From NCBI RefSeq assembly GCF_007671685.1, contig NZ_VCNL01000004.1, positions 248,001-312,000 on the forward strand: a DNA stretch of 64,000 nucleotides, given 5' to 3'. The stretch is from Halorubrum salsamenti. GTDB taxonomy: Archaea; Halobacteriota; Halobacteria; Halobacteriales; Haloferacaceae. The position numbers and the translations under genes are program-made. Shown here piece by piece: positions 1-9,537 of this stretch (positions are counted from its first letter, which is position 1; each line of letters starts with the position of its first letter). The notes beneath the pieces are model-generated. The model had not been told where the DNA came from and did no database searches. It saw only the letters and a program-made list of their open reading frames with translations.

Positions 1-112
1 CGTCCCACCGGTTACCGTTCGACATCCGCCACCACTGCGGCCCGACCCGCTATTTCGCGTTTTTATCTGTTTGTACGGTCTTAACAATAATCCCACGCGG
101 CAAGGAACGTGT

Positions 113-1042
113 ATGCCTCCGAAGATATCTGTCATCATTCCGACCTACTATCGGAACAATCTCCTCCCGAAGGCGATCGAGAGCGTCCTCGACCAGGACT
201 ACGAACCGATCGAGCTGATCGTCGTCGACGACTCCGGAGAGGGGCACGCGGAGCCCGTGATACAGAGGTACGACGAGGTCCAAGGTATCATTCACGAGGA
301 GAACGGCGACTGGAACGCGGCCTACACGTCCGGGATCGAGGCGTCGACAGGCGAGTACGTTCAGTTCCTCGACGACGACGACGAACTCCTCGAGAGTAAG
401 TTGACGAAGACGGCCGAGGTACTCCGAGAGAACCCGGACGTCGGGGTCTCGTACTGCGGCGTCATCAAGGGAGGCGAGCGACACTACCCGAAGCCGAAGG
501 TGTCGGGCGACTTCTTAGAGGAGGCGCTGGCCTTCCAGACGTTCCCGATGTGGACGGGATCGATGCTGATAGAGCGCGATGTCTTGCTCGACTGCCTGCC
601 GCTCGCGGGAATGGATGAAGACGACGATCTCGGTATCGAGTTGGGCGACACCGACCTGAAGATCGAACTGGCCCGGCGGACGGAGGCCGACTACGTCGAC
701 GAGTGCCTCGCCGCGTATCGACAGGAGACGAACGGGAAATGGACCGGTCCCCGGCGATTCGAGAAGGTGAAACAGAACATCGAACACCAGCGCGAACTGT
801 ACGACCAGTATCCGTCGATCCGGCGGGAACTCCTCGAGAACTGGCATCAGCGGCAGGCACGATACTGGCTCGAGGAGAAGACGTGGTCCGCCGAAGCGGT
901 GTCTCACTTCCTGCAAGCCGCCTACTACGCGAACGGACTCACTAGTCGGTTGAAATGCGGAGCCGGAGCCGCAGCGTCCCTGTTCGGCCGGCCGGGCTGG
1001 AGCGTCGCCTGGGCGGTCCGGAACTCCGTCAGCCATAGCTGA
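113..1042 (+). CDS. Family 2 glycosyltransferase
   Basis: This 309-residue protein is a GT-A fold glycosyltransferase that probably adds a sugar from a nucleotide-sugar donor to a surface glycan or lipid-linked glycan. The N-terminus has the family opening (VIIPTYYR, residues 7-14), the VVDDS nucleotide-binding strand (37-41) and a DXD-type metal site, FLDDDDE at 86-91. Acidic residues near 169-181 fit the acceptor/catalytic region. No membrane helix is evident. I chose the ATG at 113 because a TTAACAA box lies about 30 nt upstream, which fits a leaderless transcript; the in-frame ATG at 71 precedes that box. The ABC exporter downstream suggests a glycan assembly and export pair. The sugar and acceptor cannot be told from sequence. 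Confidence 0.9.
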   Translation: MPPKISVIIPTYYRNNLLPKAIESVLDQDYEPIELIVVDDSGEGHAEPVIQRYDEVQGIIHEENGDWNAAYTSGIEASTGEYVQFLDDDDELLESKLTKTAEVLRENPDVGVSYCGVIKGGERHYPKPKVSGDFLEEALAFQTFPMWTGSMLIERDVLLDCLPLAGMDEDDDLGIELGDTDLKIELARRTEADYVDECLAAYRQETNGKWTGPRRFEKVKQNIEHQRELYDQYPSIRRELLENWHQRQARYWLEEKTWSAEAVSHFLQAAYYANGLTSRLKCGAGAAASLFGRPGWSVAWAVRNSVSHS

Positions 1043-1102
1043 CGGCGTGGAGGAAGCGGTAACTCCGTATTAACAATTACTACACAGCGAAACCAGGATA
1101 CA

Positions 1103-2881
1103 ATGCCGGATATACCTCTCCGCGAGAAATTACACGGCCTCTATTTGATCGCGTCGTACAGACCGCGGTTCACCGCCGCGATCGTCGTGTTCAGCGTGTT
1201 GACCGCGCTGCTTGAGGGGATCGGTGTGACCCTGATCGTCCCGCTGATCGAGGTTGCTCAGTCGTCCGGAGCGCCGCCAGACGGCGGTATCGCCGGCGCC
1301 TTCGCACGCGTCTATCAGCTCTTCGGGCTCCCGTTCACGATCGGTTCCATCGTCCTCGGAGTCGGGGTGGTGCTCACCGTGAGATACACGTTCACATTCC
1401 TGACCCAGTGGGCGCGCGTGTATCTACGGACCAACTACGTCGCTGACCTCCAGTCTCGCGGGTTCGAGAACACCTTAGACGCTCGGATCGCCTACTTCGA
1501 CCGCGAGGGATCGGACGACATTCTCAACGCGATCGTCACGCAGGCACAGAAGGCCGGCGAGGCGATCGAGGCGTTCATTCGGGTGTTCCAGAGGAGCATG
1601 CTCATCCTGATGTACCTCGGAATCGCGCTGTACCTCGCTCCGGTCCTGACGGTCGTTTCGGCGGCCTTCGTTGGGCTCTTGACCTTCGGGCTGCGGAACA
1701 CCGTCGAGTCCGCGTACACTATCGGCGACCGCGTCGCCGAGGCCAACGAGCAGATACAGCGGGTCGTTCAGGCCGGCACGCAGGGCATTCGCGAGGTGAA
1801 GACGCTCGGATACGGCGCCGAACTGCGCGACAATTTCGCCGCGGCGATGGAGCAGTACATCGGCTCCTCGATCCGGGTGAAACGCAACGAGGCGCTGATC
1901 GGAAACGTGTACAACCTCTCGATCGCGTTGGTGATATTCGGGTTGATCTACGCTGCGCTCACGCTCACGAGCATGTCGTTCGGTGCGCTCGGGGCGTTCC
2001 TGTTCGTTATGTTCAAGCTCGGCCCGGCGGTGAGCGGCACGAACAAGCGGTTCTACCAGCTCGAGGGGATGCTCCCACACCTCGTCCGCACCGAGGAGTT
2101 CATCGACAACCTGAAACGGAACCCGGAGATCGAGGGGGGTGACGAACCGCTTCCGGACGACCCCTCTCCGATCGCGTTCGAGGATGTCTCCTTCTCGTAC
2201 GACGGAACCGAGGACGTACTCAGGGACGTCTCCTTCCGGATGGACCACGGCGAGTTCGTCGCCTTCGTCGGCGAGTCCGGAGCCGGAAAATCGACCATCG
2301 CTTCGCTTCTCGCGAGGCTGTACACGCCGGACTCCGGGCGTATAACGGCGTCCGGACGATCCGTCGAAGAATACGACATCGACGAGTGGCGCTCGCGGGT
2401 GGCGTACGTACAACAGAACCCGTTCATTTTCAACACGACGCTCGAGGAGAACCTCCTCGTCGCGAACCAAGACGCGAGCCGGCAGGAGATAGAGCGCGTC
2501 TGTGAGATCGCTCAGGTCACGGAGTTCGTCGACGATTTGGCGGACGGGTACGAAACCGAGCTCGGGGACGACGGGGTTCGCCTCTCGGGCGGGCAACGAC
2601 AGCGCGTCGCGCTCGCGCGCGCGCTCCTGGAGGACGCGGACGTCCTCGTACTGGACGAAGCGACGAGCGATCTGGACACGAGCATCGAGACGCAAGTCCA
2701 GGCCGGTATCGAGTCGATGGACCGCGATTTCATGATCCTCGCCATCGCGCACCGCCTCTCGACCATCAGCGACGCTGACCGGATCTACACGGTCAGCGAC
2801 GGGACGATAGTCGAACGGGGCGAACACAAGTCGCTCCTCGAGGACGACGGCCAGTACGCGAAGCTCTACTCCGCGCAGTGA
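1103..2881 (+). CDS. ABC exporter, fused permease and ATPase
   Basis: This 592-residue half-transporter has an N-terminal six-helix exporter domain (about residues 1-330) and a C-terminal ATPase, so it should work as a homodimer in the membrane. The ATPase has Walker A (GESGAGKST, 390-398), a Q-loop (YVQQNP), the signature LSGGQ at 494-498, Walker B VLVLDE at 514-519 and the H-loop histidine at about 550. It resembles MsbA/PglK-type lipid or lipid-linked oligosaccharide flippases, and the glycosyltransferase 60 nt upstream supports a glycan role by inference. A TTAACAATT box sits about 30 nt before the ATG, like the one before the upstream gene, so each may have its own promoter. The substrate is unknown. 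Confidence 0.9.
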   Translation: MPDIPLREKLHGLYLIASYRPRFTAAIVVFSVLTALLEGIGVTLIVPLIEVAQSSGAPPDGGIAGAFARVYQLFGLPFTIGSIVLGVGVVLTVRYTFTFLTQWARVYLRTNYVADLQSRGFENTLDARIAYFDREGSDDILNAIVTQAQKAGEAIEAFIRVFQRSMLILMYLGIALYLAPVLTVVSAAFVGLLTFGLRNTVESAYTIGDRVAEANEQIQRVVQAGTQGIREVKTLGYGAELRDNFAAAMEQYIGSSIRVKRNEALIGNVYNLSIALVIFGLIYAALTLTSMSFGALGAFLFVMFKLGPAVSGTNKRFYQLEGMLPHLVRTEEFIDNLKRNPEIEGGDEPLPDDPSPIAFEDVSFSYDGTEDVLRDVSFRMDHGEFVAFVGESGAGKSTIASLLARLYTPDSGRITASGRSVEEYDIDEWRSRVAYVQQNPFIFNTTLEENLLVANQDASRQEIERVCEIAQVTEFVDDLADGYETELGDDGVRLSGGQRQRVALARALLEDADVLVLDEATSDLDTSIETQVQAGIESMDRDFMILAIAHRLSTISDADRIYTVSDGTIVERGEHKSLLEDDGQYAKLYSAQ

Positions 2882-3114
2882 GTGTTCTTAACGACTCTTC
2901 CGCTTCGGTAAGCGAGCCGTATCGCTGGCGTGTAACTGCCGGGGTGACAGTCTACCGGCGGTGAGTGACCCAACTGGAAACCGATTTATCGGCCGGAAAC
3001 ACGCGACGGGACGGTTTTTAAGGGTTCCAATACGAAAACGTCGAGAGAAAGCGAAACCGGAGGGACGAGGGCGCCGGAGATCGAGAAAGTCAGAGACCGG
3101 GCCGCGTCGTCGCC

Positions 3115-4485
3115 TCAGAACGTCTCCAGGTAGCGGTCCTCCTCCCACTGGGAGACCTGGGTGAGGTACTCGCTGAACTCCTGGGACTTCGCCTCGGCGA
3201 ACTTCTCGGAGGTGTGCGGACCGAGCGCCTCCTGAATCACCTCGTCCGTCTCGAGCTCCTCGACGGCGCCGCCGAGGTTCGGCGGCAGCGTCTCGATACC
3301 GTACTCCTGGCGCTTCTCGTCGTCGAACTCGTAGATGTCCTCGCGGACCGGGTCGCCGGGGTCGGCCTCGGTCTTGATCCCGTCGAGACCGGCGGCGATG
3401 AGCGACGCCAGTCCGAGGTAGGGGTTACAGGACGGGTCGGGACTGCGGACCTCGAACCGGGCGGAGACGCCGGCCGCGTCGGGGACGCGGACGAGCGCCG
3501 AACGGTTCGTGTCGGACCACGCGACGTAGATCGGCGCCTCGTAGCCGGGCACCAGGCGCTTGTAGGAGTTCACGGTCGGGTTGGTGACGGCCGTGAACGC
3601 GGGCGCGTGGTTCAGGATGCCGCCCATGAACTGGTAGGCCGTCTCGCTCAGGTTGAACTCGTCGCCGTCGTCGGAGAAGGCGTTGCCGTCCTCGTCGAAC
3701 AGCGAAATGTGCGTGTGCATCCCCGAGCCGTTGATCTCGGCGATCGGCTTGGGCATGAACGTCGCGTGGAGGTCGTGCTGGCTGGCGACCGCGCGGACGA
3801 CGGCGCGGAACGTCGCGATGTTGTCCGCGGTCGTGAGCGCGTCGTCGTACTTGAAGTTGATCTCGTGTTGGCCCTCGGCGACCTCGTGGTGGGACGCCTC
3901 GATTTCGAAGCCCATGTCCTCTAACGTGAAGATGATCTCCTTTCGGACGTCGCTCGCTAGGTCCTTCGGCGCGAGGTCGAAGTAGCCGCCGTTGTCGTGG
4001 GGGATCGTCGTCGCGTTCCCCTCGTCGTCGGTCTTGAACAGGAAGAACTCCGGTTCGGGACCGATCGAGACGGAGTAGCCCATCTCCTCGGCCTCCTCGA
4101 GGACGCTCTTGAGGACCTGACGCGGGCCGCCGACGAACGGCTCGCCCTCCGTGGTGACGATGTCACAGATGAGCCGCGCGGCCGCGCTGTCGTCGTCGCC
4201 GTCGCTGCGCCACGGGAGCACCGCGAACGTGTCGGGGTCGGGAACGAGCCGCATGTCCGACTCCTGGATGCGTACGAACCCCTCGATGGAGGAACCGTCG
4301 AAGTAGATCCCCTCGGTGAACGCCTTCTCCGCCTGGTGAGCGGGGACGGAGACGTTCTTCACGACGCCGAGGATGTCGGTGAACTGGAGCCGCAGGAAAT
4401 CGACGTTCTCCTCTTCGATCTCGTCGAGCACCGCCTGTTCTTCGGCCGTGAGGCCACCGTCCGGTTTCGTGTGTTCGTCCGTCAT
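3115..4485 (-). CDS. glnA: Glutamine synthetase, type I
   Basis: This 456-residue enzyme makes glutamine from glutamate, ammonia and ATP and is the main cytoplasmic ammonia-assimilation step. Family motifs are present: DGSSIEGF in the N-terminal beta-grasp region, [19 protein letters not shown] for ATP and glutamate binding, and [17 protein letters not shown] in the catalytic barrel. The length matches GSI-alpha enzymes. It is transcribed divergently from an Lrp/AsnC regulator; the minus-strand TATA box (about 4516-4523) lies about 30 nt before the ATG. The regulator pairing suggests, but does not prove, control by amino acids. Confidence 0.97.
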   Translation of the reverse strand: MTDEHTKPDGGLTAEEQAVLDEIEEENVDFLRLQFTDILGVVKNVSVPAHQAEKAFTEGIYFDGSSIEGFVRIQESDMRLVPDPDTFAVLPWRSDGDDDSAAARLICDIVTTEGEPFVGGPRQVLKSVLEEAEEMGYSVSIGPEPEFFLFKTDDEGNATTIPHDNGGYFDLAPKDLASDVRKEIIFTLEDMGFEIEASHHEVAEGQHEINFKYDDALTTADNIATFRAVVRAVASQHDLHATFMPKPIAEINGSGMHTHISLFDEDGNAFSDDGDEFNLSETAYQFMGGILNHAPAFTAVTNPTVNSYKRLVPGYEAPIYVAWSDTNRSALVRVPDAAGVSARFEVRSPDPSCNPYLGLASLIAAGLDGIKTEADPGDPVREDIYEFDDEKRQEYGIETLPPNLGGAVEELETDEVIQEALGPHTSEKFAEAKSQEFSEYLTQVSQWEEDRYLETF

Positions 4486-4515
4486 GTTCTGGACGCTTCA
4501 TTCCTTATCTGCCAG

Positions 4516-4523
4516 TATAAAGG
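4516..4523 (-). promoter_or_regulatory. TATA box of glnA
   Basis: TATAAAGG on the plus strand reads CCTTTATA on the minus strand, centred about 33 nt before the glnA ATG. This implies a leaderless or very short-leader transcript. It shares the 126-nt divergent region with the Lrp-type gene. Confidence 0.6.
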
Positions 4524-4580
4524 CCTTATCGCTTGGCGCATGAACCGCCAGTCGCGCAAGAATGCTGGACGTTCGTAAAA

Positions 4581-4588
4581 TTATAAAC
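4581..4588 (+). promoter_or_regulatory. TATA box of the Lrp-type regulator
   Basis: TTATAAAC is centred about 27 nt before the start-codon pair GTGATG at 4609-4614, the usual spacing for a leaderless haloarchaeal promoter. Confidence 0.65.
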
Positions 4589-4611
4589 CCCTGACGACAT
4601 GGATCGGTGTG

Positions 4612-5073
4612 ATGACGTACGAAAACCTCGATGCGAAGCTCATCAACTCGCTTCTCAGCAACGGGCGGGCGAGTCTCAGAAGCCTCGGCGACGAGCTAGA
4701 CGTGTCGGTGACGACGGTGTCGAACCACCTTCGGGATCTCGAAGACGAGGGCGTTATCCGGGGGTACACGCCGATCGTCGACTACGACAAGCTCGGCTAC
4801 GACGTGACCGCGGTGCTCCAGCTCAAGGTCGAGGGGAGCGCGCTCCCCAGCGTGACCGAGAAGCTCCGCCAGGAGAAACAGATGGTAAGCGTCTACGAGG
4901 TCACCGGCGATTACGACGTGATCGCCATCGGAAAGTTCACCGACACGGACGGGATGAACGACCAGATCAAGTCGATCCTCACCGACGCCGACATCCGCGA
5001 GTCGAACACCAGCGTCGTCCTCAACGCGGTCACGGAAAACGAGCAGTTCGACCTCGATCTCGAAGCGGAGTAG
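4612..5073 (+). CDS. Lrp/AsnC family transcription regulator
   Basis: This protein of about 153 residues has an N-terminal winged helix-turn-helix (roughly 5-55, with [20 protein letters not shown] as the DNA-binding segment) and a C-terminal AsnC/RAM effector-binding domain (about 65-150, including [13 protein letters not shown]). Such proteins form dimers to octamers and often sense amino acids. It is divergent from glnA, a common haloarchaeal arrangement, so control of glnA and of itself is likely but inferred. The start codon could be GTG at 4609 or ATG at 4612; I prefer ATG. Confidence 0.9.
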   Translation: MTYENLDAKLINSLLSNGRASLRSLGDELDVSVTTVSNHLRDLEDEGVIRGYTPIVDYDKLGYDVTAVLQLKVEGSALPSVTEKLRQEKQMVSVYEVTGDYDVIAIGKFTDTDGMNDQIKSILTDADIRESNTSVVLNAVTENEQFDLDLEAE

Positions 5074-5117
5074 CCGCCGTCGAGCCCGCGACGACGGTTC
5101 CGCCTTCTCGTTCCCTG

Positions 5118-6341
5118 CTACTGACGCGTCGCCGCCGCCGCTAGCGTTTCGACCGCCGGGAGCGGCTCGCCCGTCAGCGCGCGGATGTACGCCCCGCCCG
5201 CGATAGAGACGTGCGAGAAGTCGTCCTCGTCTAACCCGTACATCTCGATCGCCCGCGAGGTGTCGCCGCCGCCGACCACGGAGAAGCAGTCGGTCTCGGC
5301 GATCGCTTCGAGCACGCCGACCGTCCCGTCCGCGAACCGCTCGTCCTCGAAGACGCCGAGCGCGCCCTTCACGAACACCGCGTCGGACTCCCGGATCGGC
5401 GGCTCGTAGGCCGCCACCGTCTCCGAGCCCACGTCGAGGTACCCCTCCGTCTTCTCGTCGATGTCGCCGACGGCGACCTCCGCGCGGTCGCCGTCGGGGC
5501 CCTCGTACGCGAGGTCGGTCGCGAGCCGGATCGCGTCGCCGCGCTCGTCGAGCACCGACTCGATCAGCTCGCGGTTCTCCTCCCACTGCTCGTCGAACAG
5601 GTCCATCTCTCCCACGTCGTGGCCGACCGGGTGGCCCGCGGCGCGTAAGAAGAGTTCGCCGGCGACGCCGCCGAGCAGGAAACGGTCGACCCGGTCGTCT
5701 AGGGCGTCCATCACGCCGATCACGTCGGTCGCCTTCGTCCCGCCCACGACCATCGTCACCGGCCCGTCGAACTCGCGGGTCGCGATGGCGGTGTTGGCCT
5801 CGTACTCCGTCTCCATCACCCGTCCCGCGTACGACGGAAGGACCAGCGGGAACCCGACCAGCGAGGCGTGCTTGCGGTGGGCCGCCGAGTAGGCGTCGTT
5901 GACGTACGCGTCGAACCGCGGTGCGAGGGTCCGAACGAACTCGGTGTCGGCCTTCTCCTCGGGCGACTCCTCGGGGAGCTCGTCGTCGCACATCCGGGTG
6001 TTCTCCAGCAGGAGCACCTCGCCCGCGCCGAGCGCGTCGATCGCCGCCAGCGCCTCGTCGCCGTAGGTGTCCGCGACGAAGCCGACGTCGCGCCCGACGT
6101 GTTCGGCGAGGATGCCGGCGTGGTCCGCGAGCGACGTGAAATCGTCGCGGCCGGGACGGCCCTGGTGAGCCATGAGTACGACGCGGTGGCCGGCGTCGGC
6201 GAGCTCGCGGACCGTCTCCGCGTGGCGCTCGAACCGGCGGTTGTCCTGCGGTTCTCCGTCCTCGATCGGGGAGTTGAGGTCGAGCCGAACGAGGACGCGC
6301 GACTCGGCCGGGATGTCGTCGATGGTGTCGAAGGGGGCCAT
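5118..6341 (-). CDS. pgk: Phosphoglycerate kinase
   Basis: This 407-residue enzyme interconverts 1,3-bisphosphoglycerate and 3-phosphoglycerate with ATP formation. The N-terminal substrate domain begins with VLVRLDLNSPIEDG and includes the HQGRPG-type basic loop; the C-terminal nucleotide domain has GGTKATDVIG and VVGGGDTSRAI. It lies downstream of gap on the same strand, but a TATA-like ATTTAA about 25 nt before its ATG in the 114-nt gap implies its own leaderless promoter. The terminal cluster of alanines is unremarkable for the group. Confidence 0.96.
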   Translation of the reverse strand: MAPFDTIDDIPAESRVLVRLDLNSPIEDGEPQDNRRFERHAETVRELADAGHRVVLMAHQGRPGRDDFTSLADHAGILAEHVGRDVGFVADTYGDEALAAIDALGAGEVLLLENTRMCDDELPEESPEEKADTEFVRTLAPRFDAYVNDAYSAAHRKHASLVGFPLVLPSYAGRVMETEYEANTAIATREFDGPVTMVVGGTKATDVIGVMDALDDRVDRFLLGGVAGELFLRAAGHPVGHDVGEMDLFDEQWEENRELIESVLDERGDAIRLATDLAYEGPDGDRAEVAVGDIDEKTEGYLDVGSETVAAYEPPIRESDAVFVKGALGVFEDERFADGTVGVLEAIAETDCFSVVGGGDTSRAIEMYGLDEDDFSHVSIAGGAYIRALTGEPLPAVETLAAAATRQ

Positions 6342-6362
6342 GTGCGAACAGTCGTCGATGAG

Positions 6363-6370
6363 ATATTTAA
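6363..6370 (-). promoter_or_regulatory. TATA box of pgk
   Basis: ATATTTAA on the plus strand reads TTAAATAT on the minus strand, centred about 25 nt from the pgk start, which supports transcription separate from gap. Confidence 0.55.
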
Positions 6371-6455
6371 GCGGTGGTTCTTCGGGGGAACGTTGCCGCC
6401 GGGCGTCTCGGACGCGGCGACGGCGTCCCGAGAGGGGGCCGGCCGCGTCGACCGC

Positions 6456-7508
6456 TTACGCCTCGTCGTGGACGTACGCGGCCATGTCGAGCATCCGGTT
6501 CGAGAAGCCGTACTCGTTGTCGTACCACGTGAGGATCTTCAGGAGCTTCCCGCCGGCGATGACGTTCGTCGACTGCAGGTCGACGTAGCTGGAGAAGGGG
6601 AGGCCGACGATGTCACTGGAGACGACCTCGTCGTCGGTGTAGCCGAGCACGCCCGCGAGCGGGCCGGAGTCGGCGGCTTCGCGGAAGGCGGCGTTCACGT
6701 CTTCCTCGGTGACGGTCTCGTCGAGGCTGACGACGAACTCGGTGAGCGAGCCGGACGGGACCGGGACGCGCATCGCCATCCCGTCGATCTTTCCCTCGAG
6801 CTGCGGGAGGACCTCCTGGGCGGCGCCCGCGGCGCCCGTCGAGGTCGGCACGATGTTCTCGGCGGCCGCGCGGCCGCGGCGCGTCTTCGCCTTCGGCCCG
6901 TCGATCAGGCTCTGGGAGCCGGTGTACGCGTGGACGGTGGTGAGGGTGCCGGCGTCGATGCCGAACTCCGCGTCGAGCACCTTCGCGACCGGCGTGATGG
7001 AGTTGGTCGTACAGGAGGCGTTCGAGATCACGTCGTCGCCCTCGTACTCGTCGTGGTTGACGCCGTAGACGAGCTGTTTGACCGGCTCCTCTCCCTTCGG
7101 CGGCGCCGAGATGATCACGGTGTCGGCGCCGCCCTCGAGGTGCGCGCTCGCGTCCTCGCGGGTGCGGAAGACGCCCGTACACTCCAGCGCCACGTCCACG
7201 TCGAGCTCGTCCCACGGGAGGTCCGCGGGGTCCTGCACGTTGTACAGGTCCACCGCGGTGCCGCCGATCGTCAGCGCGTCGCCCTCGCGCTCGACGCCGT
7301 CGAGCCGTCCCATGACGGTGTCGTACTTCGCGAGGTACGCCATGTCGTCGAAGTCCATCACGTCGTTGATTCCGACGAGCTCGACCCGCGGCGACTCCAG
7401 CACCGCGCGGAACACGTTTCGCCCGATTCGACCGAACCCGTTGAGGCCGACCCGGACGACCTCGTCGTCGCTCACGTCATCGCCCGCGGCGAGATATGAT
7501 TTACTCAT
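6456..7508 (-). CDS. gap: Glyceraldehyde-3-phosphate dehydrogenase, type I
   Basis: This 350-residue phosphorylating dehydrogenase acts with the adjacent phosphoglycerate kinase. It is the bacterial-type (type I) enzyme found in many haloarchaea. Visible are the Rossmann motif GLNGFGRIGR (21-30), the catalytic cysteine in SNASCTTN (Cys166) and the active-site histidine in VHAYTG (His193). The first 17 or so residues are an acidic extension before the NAD-binding strand. The ATG at 7508 is supported by a TTTAAGTA box centred about 27 nt upstream on the minus strand. Confidence 0.96.
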   Translation of the reverse strand: MSKSYLAAGDDVSDDEVVRVGLNGFGRIGRNVFRAVLESPRVELVGINDVMDFDDMAYLAKYDTVMGRLDGVEREGDALTIGGTAVDLYNVQDPADLPWDELDVDVALECTGVFRTREDASAHLEGGADTVIISAPPKGEEPVKQLVYGVNHDEYEGDDVISNASCTTNSITPVAKVLDAEFGIDAGTLTTVHAYTGSQSLIDGPKAKTRRGRAAAENIVPTSTGAAGAAQEVLPQLEGKIDGMAMRVPVPSGSLTEFVVSLDETVTEEDVNAAFREAADSGPLAGVLGYTDDEVVSSDIVGLPFSSYVDLQSTNVIAGGKLLKILTWYDNEYGFSNRMLDMAAYVHDEA

Positions 7509-7530
7509 GTTCGAAAAAAGTGAGCCCAGA

Positions 7531-7540
7531 TACTTAAATC
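7531..7540 (-). promoter_or_regulatory. TATA box of gap
   Basis: The minus-strand sequence GATTTAAGTA is centred about 27 nt from the gap ATG, as expected for a leaderless message. Confidence 0.6.
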
Positions 7541-7771
7541 CGACCGAGTCGGCGCGAGACGGTCACTATCGTTCGTATTCGTTACGTCCAGTCCGCACAC
7601 AGGAGAGCGGTTCCGGGGCTCGCGCGACCCCGGCGAGTCCCGACTCCGAGAACGACGACCAGAGGGCAGAGAGAAGACTGCGACCGACCGACAGAGACGC
7701 CGCGTACCGCCCGCACGACCCCGAGCGGCGGCGAAGACGGTCGTGGACAGAAGGCTTATCGGGATCACCAC

Positions 7772-7783
7772 CCTCACGTGAGG
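7772..7783. promoter_or_regulatory. Perfect 12-bp palindrome before Hsp20 gene
   Basis: CCTCACGTGAGG is self-complementary and ends one base before the ATG at 7785. With a CTTATC box about 30 nt upstream and a probable leaderless start, it would cover the transcription start and could be a repressor operator. Confidence 0.5.
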
Positions 7784-7784
7784 T

Positions 7785-8162
7785 ATGGACAGAGACGACC
7801 GTGACGATCCGTTCGGCGACTTCTTCGAGGAGATCGAACGGATGATGAACGAGATGGCCAACGGGAACCCCGGAAGCGAGGACGCCGGCTTCGGGTCGGC
7901 GACGCACGTGGACGCGTACACGACCAACGACGGCGTGCGACTCGTCGCCGACCTCCCGGCCGTCTCGAAGGAGGAGCTCTCCCTGCAGTGCGACGGGGAG
8001 GCGCTCACCATCTCCGCGGCGTCCGACCGGCGGGAGTACGACGAGACCGTCGAGCTCCCCGTTCCGGTCGACGAGCACTCGGCGGACGCGACGTTCAACA
8101 ACGGCGTGCTGGAGGTCGCGTTCGACCGCGACGACGACTCGGCCTCGATCGATCTGGAGTAG
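7785..8162 (+). CDS. Hsp20/alpha-crystallin family small heat-shock protein
   Basis: This 125-residue cytoplasmic protein has a short acidic N-terminal arm (about 1-45) and an alpha-crystallin-like beta-sandwich: VDAYTTNDGVRLVADLP, then LTISAASDRREY, then the final strands VELPVPVDEHS and NGVLEVAFD. Small heat-shock proteins bind unfolding proteins and hold them for refolding. The C-terminal IXI-type anchoring motif of larger oligomers is not obvious. A palindrome sits directly before the ATG. It is transcribed away from gap. Confidence 0.85.
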   Translation: MDRDDRDDPFGDFFEEIERMMNEMANGNPGSEDAGFGSATHVDAYTTNDGVRLVADLPAVSKEELSLQCDGEALTISAASDRREYDETVELPVPVDEHSADATFNNGVLEVAFDRDDDSASIDLE

Positions 8163-8188
8163 GCCGCCGAGCCGTTCCCCCGTCCCCG

Positions 8189-9100
8189 CTATTCTCCCGC
8201 GGCGGTCCGCTCGATCAGTTCCGCGAGCCGGTCGTAGAAACCGGGCTCGTACTTCGTCGCCGCGTCGACCGTCGGCCGCGCGTTCGTCTCGTTGATGACC
8301 GTCCGTCCGCCCGACGCCAGCAGATCGACGCCGAGGAAGTCGACCCCGAGTACCTCCGCGGCCCGCTCGGCCAGTTCGCGTGCGCGGTCGGGGAGATCGA
8401 CGCCGGTCGCCTCGGCGCCGCGGTGGACGTTGTGTTTCCACCGCCCCTCCTCGACCGCGTCCGCGGGGAGCTCCCGCTCGACGGCGCCGACGTACGCGCC
8501 GTCGACGACCATCGCCCGGTAGTCGCGCGCGTCCGGGAGGAACTCCTGGATCAGGTACGACTTGTCGCCGGTCGCGCGGTAGTCGTGGACGAGGTTCAGG
8601 TAGTCGACGACGCCCAAAAGGGAGTCGAGGTCGCTCGCGGTCGCGACGCCGACCCCGCGGGTCGCGGAGTTCGGCTTGACGACGACCGGGTAGGAGAAGG
8701 GTTCGACGGCCTCGGTGACGACCGCCTCGTCGACGGGGTTCGACACCAGCGTCGTCCGCGGCGTCGGGAGGCCGGCGTCGTCGAGCGCGGCGAGCACGCC
8801 CGCCTTGTTCCGGGAGGTGAGGACGGCCTCGCGACCGTTCACCCACGGGACCGAGAGCCGCGCGTCGACCACGGCGCCCTCCATGAGCCGCGAGGGGTAG
8901 ACGAAGCCGACGTCGAAGCCGTCGAACTCGCCGGTAGCGCCCGCCGCGGCCTCGGTGGGCTCGTCCCGCTCCTCACCTCCCGAGACGCGGAGCGCCCGCT
9001 CTTTCGCCTGCACGTGGTCGACGTCGACGCCGCGGTCGGCGAGCGGCTCGCGCACGCGCTCGAACGTCTCGGCGTCCGTCGTCATCGCGAGCCGAAGCAT
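8189..9100 (-). CDS. RimK-family ATP-grasp ligase
   Basis: This 303-residue protein is an ATP-grasp carboxylate-amine/thiol ligase related to RimK and LysX. After an N-terminal pre-ATP-grasp domain (about 1-100), the nucleotide region contains SRNKAGVLAALDDAGLPTP, YPVVVKPNSATRGVGV and QEFLPDARDYRAMVVDG, with metal-binding acidic and asparagine residues near the end (NETNARPTVD). These enzymes join an amino acid or peptide to a carboxylate. The substrate is not predictable: glutamylation of a protein or cofactor is possible. It stands alone, convergent with the Hsp20 gene. Confidence 0.82.
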   Translation of the reverse strand: MLRLAMTTDAETFERVREPLADRGVDVDHVQAKERALRVSGGEERDEPTEAAAGATGEFDGFDVGFVYPSRLMEGAVVDARLSVPWVNGREAVLTSRNKAGVLAALDDAGLPTPRTTLVSNPVDEAVVTEAVEPFSYPVVVKPNSATRGVGVATASDLDSLLGVVDYLNLVHDYRATGDKSYLIQEFLPDARDYRAMVVDGAYVGAVERELPADAVEEGRWKHNVHRGAEATGVDLPDRARELAERAAEVLGVDFLGVDLLASGGRTVINETNARPTVDAATKYEPGFYDRLAELIERTAAGE

Positions 9101-9156
9101 ACGCCCGCTCGGAACCGTTCGGACTTAAAAATCGCGAGTGGCGAGCCGCGCCCGGC

Positions 9157-9447
9157 TCACTGCAGGTGGCCTTCCTCGCGGAGCTGTTCGGCCTCGCTCT
9201 TCTCGTAGCGCCACGAGATGTCGCCCTTCTCGTCTTGCCAGTCCCACGGCTCGACGAGGACGATGTCGTCCTCCCGGATCCAGACGCGCTTCTGCATCCG
9301 GCCGGGAATCCGTGCGGTCCGCTCTTTCCCGTCCGCACAGCGCACTCTGACCCGGTTCGCGCCGAGCATTTCGACGACCTCCGCGAACACCTCGTCGTCG
9401 TCGGGCATCCGGAGGTCGTTTCGACCGCCGCCGTCTCCGTTGCTCAT
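9157..9447 (-). CDS. eif1A: Translation initiation factor aIF1A
   Basis: This 96-residue OB-fold protein is the archaeal IF1/eIF1A homologue that binds the A site of the small subunit during initiation. The core reads [20 protein letters not shown] followed by [16 protein letters not shown], which is diagnostic. I chose the ATG at 9447 because the upstream in-frame extension has no similarity to the family. The C-terminal acidic helix is typical. Confidence 0.95.
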   Translation of the reverse strand: MSNGDGGGRNDLRMPDDDEVFAEVVEMLGANRVRVRCADGKERTARIPGRMQKRVWIREDDIVLVEPWDWQDEKGDISWRYEKSEAEQLREEGHLQ

Positions 9448-9537
9448 GCGTACGCGGTGATACGCGCTCCCGGAAATAAAAGGGCCGCTCTCCGCGCGAA
9501 AACGCCCTTTTAAATCGCGGCGGCGGCGATCGGAGGC

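Noticed and set aside
1475-2827. Long minus-strand frame of 450 codons inside the ABC transporter gene
   Set aside because: Antisense shadow of a clear ABC exporter; the translation is Arg-rich with no family pattern, as expected in high-GC DNA.
5868-7499. 543-codon plus-strand frame over pgk and gap
   Set aside because: It runs antisense to two unmistakable glycolytic genes and has no recognisable domain.
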